Shown here one piece after another: positions 33,072 to 44,572 of a DNA stretch of 64,000 nucleotides. Position 1 is the first letter of the stretch. Each line of letters opens with the position of its first letter. A program made the translations under genes and the position numbers. This DNA comes from Pseudofrankia inefficax (lineage in GTDB: Bacteria > Actinomycetota > Actinomycetes > Frankiales > Frankiaceae), in NCBI RefSeq assembly GCF_000166135.1, contig NC_014666.1:4278001-4342000 (forward strand), written 5' to 3'. The notes under the pieces were generated by a model that saw nothing but the letters and a program-made list of their open reading frames with translations, was not told the DNA's origin and made no database searches.

Positions 33072-33935
33072 GGCGCCGCGCGTGGATGTGCCCGGCGGGG
33101 TCCAACGGGTGATGACGTCGAGGGCGGGGGTAGTCGGGCTGCCGTGTGGCTCGGCGGCGAGGCCGGCGGACTCGGCTACCTCGGCCACGTCGTCGATGGT
33201 CTTCAGCGGGCGGTCGGCGGCCTCGGCCAGCAGCAGCGCCCGGGTCAGCAGGCCCTTGGCCTGCTTCGCCTGGTAGCTGAGCGGGCGGCGAACCCAGCGC
33301 CCGCCGACGCGTTTCTCCGTCAACGCGCGAACGGGGAGGGCTCCCGCCCGCAGCGGCCCGGTGAGGCGGGGCACGGTCGCGTAGTCCGAGGAGCGAAGAT
33401 CCACGATCAGGTGCTCGCCGGTGGCGGTCGGCGCGGCGGCGAGCAGGTCGGGCAGAATCGGCGCGAGTTGGGCGCGCCAGAAGGTCGCGAGGACGGTCGG
33501 GCCGGCGCTGCCGGCCAGGCCGGGGATCGCCGCCGCCATGGCGACCCGCTGGTCGGGCAGCGGCTCGGCCGCGCCGGTGAGGCCGAACGCGCCGTTGGAG
33601 ACGAACAGGGCCCGGTCGGCGGCGGCTCGCGCGGCCGGTGGGAGCGTCGCCGGGGCGAGTGCCTCGTAGAGCACGCCGACGAACCGGTCGAGCGCGCGCA
33701 TCGTCGGCGCGTCCAGGATCGCGACGTTCGCGGCCAGATCCGCCTCGGCGCGCGAGGCCGGCAGCCGCAGCGCGACGACCGCCGCGGCCGGGTCGTCGCG
33801 GCAGAAGGCGGCGACCGCTCGTGCCACCTCGGCCCGGGCCGCCGCGAGCGGGCCGTCGCCGAACCCGGCCGTCCGCAGCGACGGCCCGTCGCCACCCTCG
33901 GCCTTCGCCTCGCTCGGCGGCAGCAGGATCCGCAC
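33060..33935 (-). CDS. yaaA: YaaA-family peroxide stress/DNA-binding protein
   Basis: Cytoplasmic YaaA (DUF328) protein of 291 residues. The diagnostic N-terminus RILLPPSEAKAEGG, FVGVLYEAL, FVSNGAFGL and VDLRSSDYATV are all present. E. coli YaaA limits intracellular iron damage during peroxide stress and binds unusual DNA structures. GTG 33935 was taken because it puts LLPPSE at the terminus as in the family; GAGG lies upstream. It is the last gene of the minus-strand run that begins with the encapsulin, though 63 nt separate it from the HD-like gene. Confidence 0.9.
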   Translation of the reverse strand: MRILLPPSEAKAEGGDGPSLRTAGFGDGPLAAARAEVARAVAAFCRDDPAAAVVALRLPASRAEADLAANVAILDAPTMRALDRFVGVLYEALAPATLPPAARAAADRALFVSNGAFGLTGAAEPLPDQRVAMAAAIPGLAGSAGPTVLATFWRAQLAPILPDLLAAAPTATGEHLIVDLRSSDYATVPRLTGPLRAGALPVRALTEKRVGGRWVRRPLSYQAKQAKGLLTRALLLAEAADRPLKTIDDVAEVAESAGLAAEPHGSPTTPALDVITRWTPPGTSTRGASRG

Positions 33936-33998
33936 GTACCCGACCTCATCTCGCGATGTCGACGTCCCGGCGGCCAACCTACGGCGTCGGCGGTCACC

Positions 33999-34385
33999 CT
34001 AGGGCGTCGGCGGGCGGCCTTCGAGCGGATTCGCGGCGATCCGGCCGGCGACGTTCTTCCGGACCGACGCGGCGGCGGCACTGCCCGGCTTGCGCCTGGC
34101 CTGGTCCTCGAAGCAGGCCACGAACTCGGTGCCGAATCCCAGCCGTGGATAGCGGGCGAGCACCTGCGCCCTCGCGTCCGGCGGGAACTCCCGTGGCCGC
34201 GGACCGACGACCTCCCAGCTTGTGGCGACCTGCAGGAGGTGGGCCTCGTCGAAGGCGATGCCGTGCGCGGTGCCGTACCTCGCTCCCCACAGGTAGGAGC
34301 GGACGGAATGGTTGACCAGCGCGGGGGAGCAGAAACGGGTGGCCACGGCCAGCGCGGCCTCGGCGGCGGGCGTCACCGGGAACAT
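33999..34385 (-). CDS. HD-family protein with internal deletion of the HD core (likely decayed)
   Basis: Reading frame of 128 residues related to small HD-domain hydrolases of about 200 residues. The N-terminal PALVNHSVRSYLWGARYG and the C-terminal LARYPRLGFGTEFVACFEDQARRKPGS match what I recall of the family. The stretch that should hold the metal-binding HD motif is absent: GIAFDEAHLLQVATSW jumps from the first helix (normally followed by the AALLHDLG motif) to a later helix that begins much the same way. Recombination between the two similar helices would explain an in-frame loss of roughly 60-80 residues. Without HD residues it should be inactive. Confidence 0.7.
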   Translation of the reverse strand: MFPVTPAAEAALAVATRFCSPALVNHSVRSYLWGARYGTAHGIAFDEAHLLQVATSWEVVGPRPREFPPDARAQVLARYPRLGFGTEFVACFEDQARRKPGSAAAASVRKNVAGRIAANPLEGRPPTP

Positions 34386-34426
34386 GGGGCCCAGCCTCGC
34401 ACGCGGTCCGTTTTCCGATCCGTACG

Positions 34427-35035
34427 TCAGGGCCGGGCGACAGCCTGCTCCGGCCGGCCGCCGGCAGGGAGGACGACCGTCGCGGCCAGCGCCGTCCGGT
34501 GGTCCTTCGACCACGGTGGCCCGAGGCTGGCGCGTGGGCCGTACAGCACCTTCTCGGCTCGCTCGCCCAGGAGACGGGCCGCCTCTCGCTCGACGGTGGT
34601 GGCGTTGTACTGGTGCACGGCCCAGCCCCGGTCGAGGGCGAGCCCGGCGAGCACCTGGAGGTACATCACGGAGTCGGCGCGGCTCTCATAGGGCACGCGA
34701 CGCTGGACGGCGAGGTCGGCGGGGAAGTCGGCCGGCCAGGAGCGCAGCGACAGCGAGCCGATCGGCTCGGACAACGCGGCGGCCAGCTCGTCCAGCGCGC
34801 CGGCCGTGGCCCGGACCACCGACGCCCGCACGTTCGCGACCAGTGCGGCGAGGGCGCCGTCGTCCAACGGCTCCGCTCGCTGGTGGAGCACGTGCGGCCC
34901 GCCCTCGTGGTGGACCGGCGCCGCGGGGAGACCGGGCTCGATCAGCTCGATCCGCCGCCGGTCCACGACCGTGTGGTCCGTCGTGGCGGTGACGGCCACG
35001 GCCCAGCCGTAGTGATGGGCGATGCCGAGACGCAC
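34427..35035 (-). CDS. Conserved hypothetical protein, 202 residues
   Basis: I do not recognise a named family. The protein begins RLGIAHHYGWAVAVTATTDHTVVDRRRIELIEPGLP, a pattern of two beta strands with alternating residues as in RNase H-like or actin-like folds, and has YESRADSVMYLQVLAGLALDRGWAVHQYN in the middle. It is soluble. The start is GTG 35035. It lies 52 nt after the TTC38-like gene and 41 nt before the HD-like remnant, all on the same strand, so it may share their transcript. Confidence 0.75.
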   Translation of the reverse strand: MRLGIAHHYGWAVAVTATTDHTVVDRRRIELIEPGLPAAPVHHEGGPHVLHQRAEPLDDGALAALVANVRASVVRATAGALDELAAALSEPIGSLSLRSWPADFPADLAVQRRVPYESRADSVMYLQVLAGLALDRGWAVHQYNATTVEREAARLLGERAEKVLYGPRASLGPPWSKDHRTALAATVVLPAGGRPEQAVARP

Positions 35036-35087
35036 CCGTCGATTCTGCCCGGCCGGCCGCGGCGGGTGTCGCGCTGGCTGGCGGCGG

Positions 35088-36434
35088 TCACCAGGTGAGC
35101 CAGGTGTCGTCGCCGCCGTTCGCGGCGAGCAGGGCGCGTGCCGACGGCTCGGCGGGTGGCTTGCGCGCGACCCGCTCGGTGACCAGCGCGCGGGCGAGGC
35201 CGGCCTGCCCGGACCGCGCCGCTGCGGCGATCAGGGTCAGGTCGATGATGTCGCGCTGGGCGTGGCTCCCGCCGACCGCGTGGGCGTCGGAGCGCAGGTC
35301 CAGAAGCAGGTCCACCGCGGTCCGCGGCTCCCCGTCGGCGAACGCCGAGAAGGCGGTGAGCAGGCCGTGCCCGGCCCGTTCGGCGGCCTGGCGGTTGGCG
35401 GGAGCGGTCAGGTCCCGGTTGGCGGCGACCACCTGGGCCGCCCGGGCGTGGTCGCCCGCCAGCCCGAAGGCCATGACCGCGTGCCAGTCGTTGAAGATGT
35501 AGGTAGGTGCGCCGCCGACCAGGTCGCGGATGTCGGTCGCGAGCGCGGCGGCGCGGGTGGTCACGTCCGTGCCGTACAGGGCGAGGCGCCACAGCAGCGC
35601 GGCCGCGTCGACGATGTCGAGCCACTCGGTCGAGCTGACGGCGCGGACCCGCTCGTCATACAGCGCGAGCGCGTCGTCGGCCCGGCCCTGCTCCAGCAGG
35701 TACAGCCCGAGATGCCACCAGTTGTGCACCGCGAAGTAGCTGTCCCGCCAGTCGGGCGCCGACGACGTCAGGAACGCCACGCCCTCCGGGAGGCTGCCCT
35801 CCATCTCGAAGACGTGGGCCAGCGCGTGCACGGCCCACACGTCCCGGGGGCCCCGGGCGAGGGCCCGGCGGGCGGCGTCCTCCGCTGCCCGGTAGTCGGC
35901 GTTCTCCTCGAGGCCGAAGGCGTACATGCCCTGGACGAACCCCCAGGCCGGGTCGGTTTCCGGCCAGGCGGGAAGCACTCTCGCCACGAGGTCGCGCAGC
36001 TCGCGGCGGTCGCCGAGGAAGAAGGAGAGATCCTGGGCGATCTTCAGGGCCAGCAGGTCGCGGGGGTTGGCGACCAGGGCGCGCCGCAGCGCGCGGGTGG
36101 CCGCGTGCCAGTCGCCGTCCGCCCAGGCCCTGGCCGCGGCCAGGTGGTGGGCCTCGCGCGAGGCGGCCGGGCTCGCGTCGGCCGGCCCCAGCGGTTCGAG
36201 GAGCTGGCCGGCCTGGGCGACGCCGTCGGCGGTGGTCGCGTAGAGGGCCAGGTAGGCGCGGAAGATCCGCGCGAGCGCCAGCTCGCCGTCCGCCGCGATC
36301 GCGGCCTCGGCCCCGCCGACCGGGTCCCCGGTGAGCCCGACTAGATCTTCGATCGCCTGGTCCAGCACGCCAACGGCGCCGCCGTCGGCCGCCCGTACGG
36401 GGACCCCCCAGCGGTCCACGCGGATCTCGCTCAT
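35088..36434 (-). CDS. TTC38-like tetratricopeptide repeat protein
   Basis: Helical repeat protein of 448 residues resembling eukaryotic and bacterial TTC38. Repeats run through the whole length; clear segments are WHAATRALRRALVANPRDLLALKIAQDL, FVQGMYAFGLEENADYRAAEDAARRAL, VWAVHALAHVFEMEG and NWWHLGLYLLEQGRADDALALYDE, the last two being typical TTC38 phrases. No catalytic motif is visible; its role is probably scaffolding. The ATG at 36434 lies 7 nt downstream of the geosmin synthase stop, so the two genes are almost certainly cotranscribed. A link to geosmin formation or shell assembly is inferred only from this position. Confidence 0.88.
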   Translation of the reverse strand: MSEIRVDRWGVPVRAADGGAVGVLDQAIEDLVGLTGDPVGGAEAAIAADGELALARIFRAYLALYATTADGVAQAGQLLEPLGPADASPAASREAHHLAAARAWADGDWHAATRALRRALVANPRDLLALKIAQDLSFFLGDRRELRDLVARVLPAWPETDPAWGFVQGMYAFGLEENADYRAAEDAARRALARGPRDVWAVHALAHVFEMEGSLPEGVAFLTSSAPDWRDSYFAVHNWWHLGLYLLEQGRADDALALYDERVRAVSSTEWLDIVDAAALLWRLALYGTDVTTRAAALATDIRDLVGGAPTYIFNDWHAVMAFGLAGDHARAAQVVAANRDLTAPANRQAAERAGHGLLTAFSAFADGEPRTAVDLLLDLRSDAHAVGGSHAQRDIIDLTLIAAAARSGQAGLARALVTERVARKPPAEPSARALLAANGGDDTWLTW

Positions 36435-36441
36435 GGCGCGA

Positions 36442-40282
<3,841 letters not shown>

Positions 40283-40371
40283 GGCATGCATCACCCATCT
40301 GTGTTGCCGCGGGACGGAGTCGCCGCGCCTCGGTCGGTATCGCCTGAAATCGCCCATGCCTGTCGAATGGC

Positions 40372-40403
40372 TGATCGCGAACGCGAATAAGTGATCGCGA
40401 ACG
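40372..40403. promoter_or_regulatory. Direct repeat upstream of encapsulin gene
   Basis: TGATCGCGAACG is repeated exactly at 40372-40383 and 40392-40403, a 20-bp step (two helical turns), about 90-120 nt upstream of the encapsulin start. The spacing suits cooperative binding of a regulator on one DNA face. Confidence 0.5.
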
Positions 40404-41224
40404 AGCGAACAGATGGCTGCCGCGCGGAATACTCCGCAGGACATGGCGTTACGCGGCCCTACCTGAATGGGCCATAGACGCGGTACTGGATGGGCGTTCA
40501 CAGGCAAGGTCCCGCCAGCAGCGGGCGGGATTGGTTTCGGCCAGTCGGAATGTACGCCGCCGGCCGCGGCGAAAGCTTCCCGCATCCCACCCGGGAGCGG
40601 CAAGAACTTCCCCTGACCAATCGGCGAGTGGCTCAATGTGACGGTCCTGCTATGACCCGAGGTCGGCGACGCCAGGGAAGGCCCGGACACACGGTGTGAA
40701 GATCGTTGTCACAGGTCCGAACATGACTCGCGGTCATGTGCCCGGTGCGGGCCGGGGGGCGGATTCGCGAAGCCGATGCGTCTCGTTGTCGTTCCACCGG
40801 CGACGAGGCTTGTCGTAGGCGCACCGCCGCGGGTGCGGCGTCAACGTATGAGAGGCCGGCCGAGGCGCTGGTTTGGCCTAGCTGCGCCGAGTCGATGAAT
40901 ATTGTCCCGGCGGTGGTCGTCTCGTCGATTGATGCTGTCGCCTTTGCCGCGCGATCGGCCGCGCGTCTCAGGGGCGAGGTGCGACGCGGTCGACTTTCGT
41001 GGAGCACGCACGCCACGAGATTTCCAGGGCGACCAGCCCGGCCGGCCTCGCGCGGCCGCGACGGTCGCCCGCACCGGCGGCCGACCGCCGAGGCCGAGGT
41101 GCTGCTCAGGGCGCGGTCCGCTGGGCCTGCGGCAAGCCGGAGCCCCCGAGCCGGACTGCGTCGGTCGCCGCGCACCGAGCCGCTGCGGCTTTGGGCGCTC
41201 GGGCCAGCCGGTAGTGATCGTGTC

Positions 41225-41263
41225 GGAGGCTTTAGCCTCTAACGACCTGGGACTAAAGGCTCC
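41225..41263. promoter_or_regulatory. DosR/DevR-like paired dyads
   Basis: GAGGCTTTAGCCTC (41226-41239) is a 14-bp dyad with an A/T centre, and GGGACTAAAGGCTCC (41250-41264) begins like the DosR consensus half GGGACTWWAG. The pair also forms an inverted repeat GGAGGCTTTAG/CTAAAGGCTCC. No gene starts within 300 nt, so a target is not obvious. Confidence 0.4.
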
Positions 41264-41702
41264 ACTGCATTCCCCAGAGAACTAGTCCCTCGTCGGCTGG
41301 GCTGCCGCACGCCGACGGTAGCCGAGGAATGGGTACTCCCCGACGGCTAGGAGCGGTGGCCGGGGCAGTTCCCGCTACTTTCGATATTGGGGGCGTAGCC
41401 GACCGCGTGGTCTGGGGGATCGCGTCACGCCAGCGAGTTCGTCGGGTGAGCAGGGGTGCCTCGACGGTGTGGTCTCCCGGCTCGGCGGCCGCGCGCTGAC
41501 GTGAGGAGTCGGCGGCCGCCCCCGGCACCATCCGTAGCGGTCGGGCGGACCTGGGGGCCCGAACGGACGGTGCCGCAGGGCGCCGGGGTAGTTCGTGGTC
41601 ACTACGGCTGACTACCAGGCACTGACCAGCCGGCCCAGCCGGACGCCCCGGTCTCCGGCGGCCCTCGCGGGCCTGGCCGAGTCCGAGTCTGGGCGTGCCT
41701 GG

Positions 41703-42158
41703 ATGACAAGCAAGCTTGACTATATGGAAAGCAGTCTTTACATTTGGCGCATGGTTAACGAGGCTCGACAGGACAACGTGACCCGCGACGCCCGCAGGGC
41801 GATCTTGATCGACGGCGTTCCGGTCTCCCTCTTCGGGATGATCGCGCTGGCGCTGGGCAGTTCCCCCGACCAGACCACCGCCGAGAAGGCCTGGTGGCTC
41901 GGCGTGACCGGCGCCTTCACGCTCTCCGTCGTATGGGTCCTGGTGCGGGCGTTCCGGCGCGCCGACGAGTATCAGCGCAAGATCCAGCTGGAGAGCATGG
42001 CGATCGCCTTCGCGGCGGTCCTCGTGGGCCTTCAGGTCGCCGTCCTGCTCGACGCCGCCGACATCGTCGGTCTGCGCGCCCTCAGCGAGGTGATCGTCAT
42101 CGGAGGCGTCGGGCTCTGGCTCGTCGTCGCGGACCTGCGCACCCGCCTGCACCGGTGA
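41703..42158 (+). CDS. Small multi-span membrane protein paired with an XRE regulator
   Basis: Membrane protein of about 151 residues with four predicted spans in two pairs (PVSLFGMIALALGSS, WWLGVTGAFTLSVVWVLV, MAIAFAAVLVGLQVAVLL, VIVIGGVGLWLVVADL). I do not recognise a named family, but small membrane proteins fused in operon with short XRE regulators are common and often act together in stress sensing. The start is uncertain: ATG 41703 has no RBS, ATG 41724 is possible, and the frame stays open with coding-like bias to a GTG at 41595. Its stop overlaps the XRE start as GTGA. Confidence 0.72.
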   Translation: MTSKLDYMESSLYIWRMVNEARQDNVTRDARRAILIDGVPVSLFGMIALALGSSPDQTTAEKAWWLGVTGAFTLSVVWVLVRAFRRADEYQRKIQLESMAIAFAAVLVGLQVAVLLDAADIVGLRALSEVIVIGGVGLWLVVADLRTRLHR

Positions 42159-42382
42159 GAAACCGGCTGCGCGCGCTGCGAGCCGAGCGCCGCTGGAGTC
42201 AGGCGGACCTGGCCGACCGATGCCAGGTGTCCCGGCAGACCATCAACGCCATCGAGACCGGACGCTACGACCCCGGCCTGCCCCTGGCGTTCACCCTCGC
42301 CGACATCTTCGACCTTGCCATTGAGGACATCTTCTTCCCCGACCGGTCCGAGGCCGCCACCGAATCCGGCGCACGCCGCTGA
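42155..42382 (+). CDS. XRE-family helix-turn-helix regulator
   Basis: DNA-binding protein of 75 residues that is almost only a Cro/CI-type helix-turn-helix: RLRALRAERRWSQADLADRCQVSRQTINAIETGRYDPGLPLAFTLADIFDLAIEDIFF. This matches the YozG/PF01381 single-domain group. The GTG at 42155 overlaps the stop of the membrane protein (GTGA), so the two are coupled; the membrane partner may sense a signal or sequester it. It likely regulates its own operon. Confidence 0.9.
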   Translation: MRNRLRALRAERRWSQADLADRCQVSRQTINAIETGRYDPGLPLAFTLADIFDLAIEDIFFPDRSEAATESGARR

Positions 42383-42425
42383 TGCGGCCGTCAGCCGTGC
42401 GCCGGGGTCGGTGGCGGTCCAGACT

Positions 42426-43649
42426 TCAGATCTGGCCGTGATTCGGGGGAAGCGCGTCGTTGAGGTGGAAGTTGCCGACGTGGTGGTACTTCCAGTCGAC
42501 CGGGTCGTGGCTGGCGTGGGTGCGGGCGTTGCGCCAGTGCCGGCTCAGGTCGTGGCGTTCGTCGGCGGCGCTCGCGCCGGAGAGGGCGAACAGGTCGCTG
42601 GCCACCTCGGCGGCGATCTCGCTGCCGAAGGCCTTGGCCTGCGCCACCGCGAGCGAGCCTCGCGCGGCCTCCCGCGCGTCCCAGGGACGCCGCCCGATCT
42701 CGTCCAGCTGGCCGGCGGCCCAGGCCAGCAGCTGCTCGGCGGCGCGTACCCGGGTCGCCAGCCTGCCGTAGCGCAGGATCGTGTGCGGGTCCTGCGCCGC
42801 GGTCTCGACCCAGCCGCCGCGGGCGGCCTCGAAGAACGGCCTGGCCCGGTCGCGCACGAACGCGCCGGCATCGCGCAGCGCGCCGCCGGCGATGCCGACC
42901 TGGATCGCGGCGTGCACGAGCTGCGCGCGGGCCCCGAGCTGCTGGGGACCCTCGAACGCCTGGTAGTAGGGGATGACGAGATCCGGGTCCACGGGCACGC
43001 CCCGTAGCGTCGTCGTGCCGCTGACGGTCGCGCGTTGGCCCATGACGTCCCAGTCGTCGTCGACGGTGACGCCGGGGGCGTGGCGTTCGACGAACGCGAG
43101 GACGAGACGCCCGGCGCCGTCGAGCGCCGTCACCCCGATCCAGCGGGCGGTGATCGACCCGGTGCTGTAGTACTTGATCCCGTCCAGGCGCAGCCCGTCG
43201 CCGTCCGGGCGCAGCCGGGTTCTCAGGTCCTGGGCGTGCCGGCCGCCGCGCTCGGCGAGCCCGCTGCCGAACCGGGCGCCGGCGAGCATGTCCGCGAACA
43301 GGCGGCGCTGCTGCGCCGTGGTTCCCCACCCGGCCAGCACGTCGGCGAACAGGAAGTGGCCCTGCGGTACCTGGGCGATGGCCGGGTCGACGGCGGCGAT
43401 CACGCGGACGACCTCGGCGAGCGTGACCGGCGAGACGTCGGCGCCGCCGTGCTCGGCCGGCACCGTGATCCCGAGCAGCCCGCTGGCATCCAGCGCGGCC
43501 AGCGCCTCCACCGGCACCGCGCCCGAGCGGTCCCGTTCGATCACCCCGTCGGCGATGGCCTCGGCATAGCGCCGCGCGGCGCCGATCGCCTCCACGTCCG
43601 ACCCGATCACCGGGCCGGCCACCCGATCCCCCGCCAGCGGACGGCTCAT
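42426..43649 (-). CDS. SfnB-type sulfur-acquisition oxidoreductase (acyl-CoA dehydrogenase fold)
   Basis: Flavoprotein of 407 residues of the SfnB branch. Typical segments: SGLLGITVPAEHGGADVSPVTLAEVVRVIAAVDPAIAQ, DGIKYYSTGSITARWIGV, DDWDVMGQRATVSGTTTLRGV and the C-terminal HDLSRHWRNARTHASHDPVDWKYHHVGN. SfnB-like enzymes are induced by sulfur limitation and take part in dimethyl sulfone or other organosulfur use with an FMNH2 supply. It lies 33 kb from the sulfur locus in this window and has no sulfur genes beside it. The convergent XRE gene ends 43 nt away. Confidence 0.9.
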   Translation of the reverse strand: MSRPLAGDRVAGPVIGSDVEAIGAARRYAEAIADGVIERDRSGAVPVEALAALDASGLLGITVPAEHGGADVSPVTLAEVVRVIAAVDPAIAQVPQGHFLFADVLAGWGTTAQQRRLFADMLAGARFGSGLAERGGRHAQDLRTRLRPDGDGLRLDGIKYYSTGSITARWIGVTALDGAGRLVLAFVERHAPGVTVDDDWDVMGQRATVSGTTTLRGVPVDPDLVIPYYQAFEGPQQLGARAQLVHAAIQVGIAGGALRDAGAFVRDRARPFFEAARGGWVETAAQDPHTILRYGRLATRVRAAEQLLAWAAGQLDEIGRRPWDAREAARGSLAVAQAKAFGSEIAAEVASDLFALSGASAADERHDLSRHWRNARTHASHDPVDWKYHHVGNFHLNDALPPNHGQI

Positions 43650-43953
43650 CCGGACAGGTCACCCCCGCCGGGCCGAGCACCCCGGCACACGGCTCCCGGC
43701 CCGCCACCCACCGCCGCCGCCCGCCGTGTCTCGCCGCGACCTAAGCCAAGATCCACCATAATCCCCAATCCCGGTCGACAAAGTTTGTGGCAGCATCATG
43801 CCGTTAATGTGGATCGTTCGGCAACCATGGGGAAAGAGGTAATGGTCCCGACGCCGCGGCCCGACGGGTTTGAGCCTGAGTGCGTGCCGCGCGAGCGGGC
43901 AGACCCTGTCGTGACCACAGCTCACCGCCTCGGTCCTGGGAGAGGGGGTCGAC
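43650..43953. other. Divergent promoter region of SfnB-type and DoxX genes
   Basis: About 300 bases without a gene. The middle (43740-43815) is notably A+T-rich for this genome (CCACCATAATCCCCAATCC, GTTTGTGGCAGCATCATG) and likely holds promoters for both directions. No palindromic operator stands out. Confidence 0.5.
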
Positions 43954-44535
43954 ATGGGACTCCTCGCCGAGCGGCACCTGGCGCCGCACCGGACGCCCTA
44001 CCCTGTGCCGTTTCTTTCGCCTCCGCGTGGCTCGTCCCGCGCGGCCGATTCCGCGGCCGATGTCGGGCGGCTGCTCCTGCGGTTGACCGTCGGCCTGCTG
44101 CTCGCCGGGCACGGTGCCCAGAAGCTGTTCGGCCTGTTCGGCGGCGAGGGCCTCTCGGCGACCGGCGTGGGCTTCGAGCACCTGGGCTACCACCCCGGCA
44201 CCCTGTTCGCCGGGCTCGCCGGCACCTCGGAGCTCCTCGGCGGCCTCGGCCTCGCCGCCGGCCTGCTCACCCCGCTGTCGGCCGCGATCGTCGTCGGCGT
44301 CATGATCAACGCGATGGTCGTGACGGCGTCCCACGGGCTGTGGGGCACCAACGGAGGCTTCGAGTACCCACTGACCATCGCGATCGTCGCTCTCACCGTG
44401 GCGGCGATCGGTGCCGGGCGTCTCGCGCTCGACCGCCTGTTCCTGCGCCGCGATGGCGGACTGCCCGAGATGCTCTTCGCCCTCTGTCTGGGCGGGGCCA
44501 GCGCCGGGATCGTCCTGGCCGTCGCGGGAGTGTGA
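43954..44535 (+). CDS. DoxX-family membrane protein
   Basis: Integral membrane protein of 193 residues with four spans. After a polar N-terminus of about 40 residues comes RLLLRLTVGLLLAGHGAQKLFGLFGG, the DoxX signature, then GFEHLGYHPG and three more hydrophobic segments. DoxX proteins are linked to thiosulfate:quinone oxidoreductase in archaea and to oxidative-stress complexes with SseA and SodA in mycobacteria; here the neighbour is an SfnB-type sulfur gene in divergent orientation. The ATG has GGGAGAGGGGG upstream. Confidence 0.88.
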   Translation: MGLLAERHLAPHRTPYPVPFLSPPRGSSRAADSAADVGRLLLRLTVGLLLAGHGAQKLFGLFGGEGLSATGVGFEHLGYHPGTLFAGLAGTSELLGGLGLAAGLLTPLSAAIVVGVMINAMVVTASHGLWGTNGGFEYPLTIAIVALTVAAIGAGRLALDRLFLRRDGGLPEMLFALCLGGASAGIVLAVAGV

Positions 44536-44537
44536 GT

Positions 44538-44553
44538 CCACCTGCGCAGGTGG
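44538..44553. terminator. 16-bp perfect palindrome after DoxX gene
   Basis: CCACCTGCGCAGGTGG lies 3 nt after the DoxX stop codon. It is self-complementary and could serve as a short terminator stem or mRNA end; there is no loop or U-run, so the assignment is tentative. Confidence 0.4.
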
Positions 44554-44572
44554 CCGCCTGGCCGGGAATGCG

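Larger units (their letters stand above)
40283..41594. other. Gene-poor region of about 1.3 kb
   Basis: Open frames here (for example minus 40633-41175, plus 40736-41242) are Arg/Pro-rich shadows without RBS or family-like segments, and I reject them. The left part should contain the encapsulin promoter. The area 40840-40990 has lower G+C (SDE-like codons in several frames) and could be the remnant of a lost gene. Two DosR-like dyads lie at 41225-41263. A small RNA cannot be excluded. Confidence 0.5.

Noticed and set aside
40633..41175. 180-residue minus-strand frame in the gene-poor region
   Set aside because: Composition is Arg/Ala/Pro-rich, there is no RBS and no recognisable segment; competing frames of similar length exist on the other strand.
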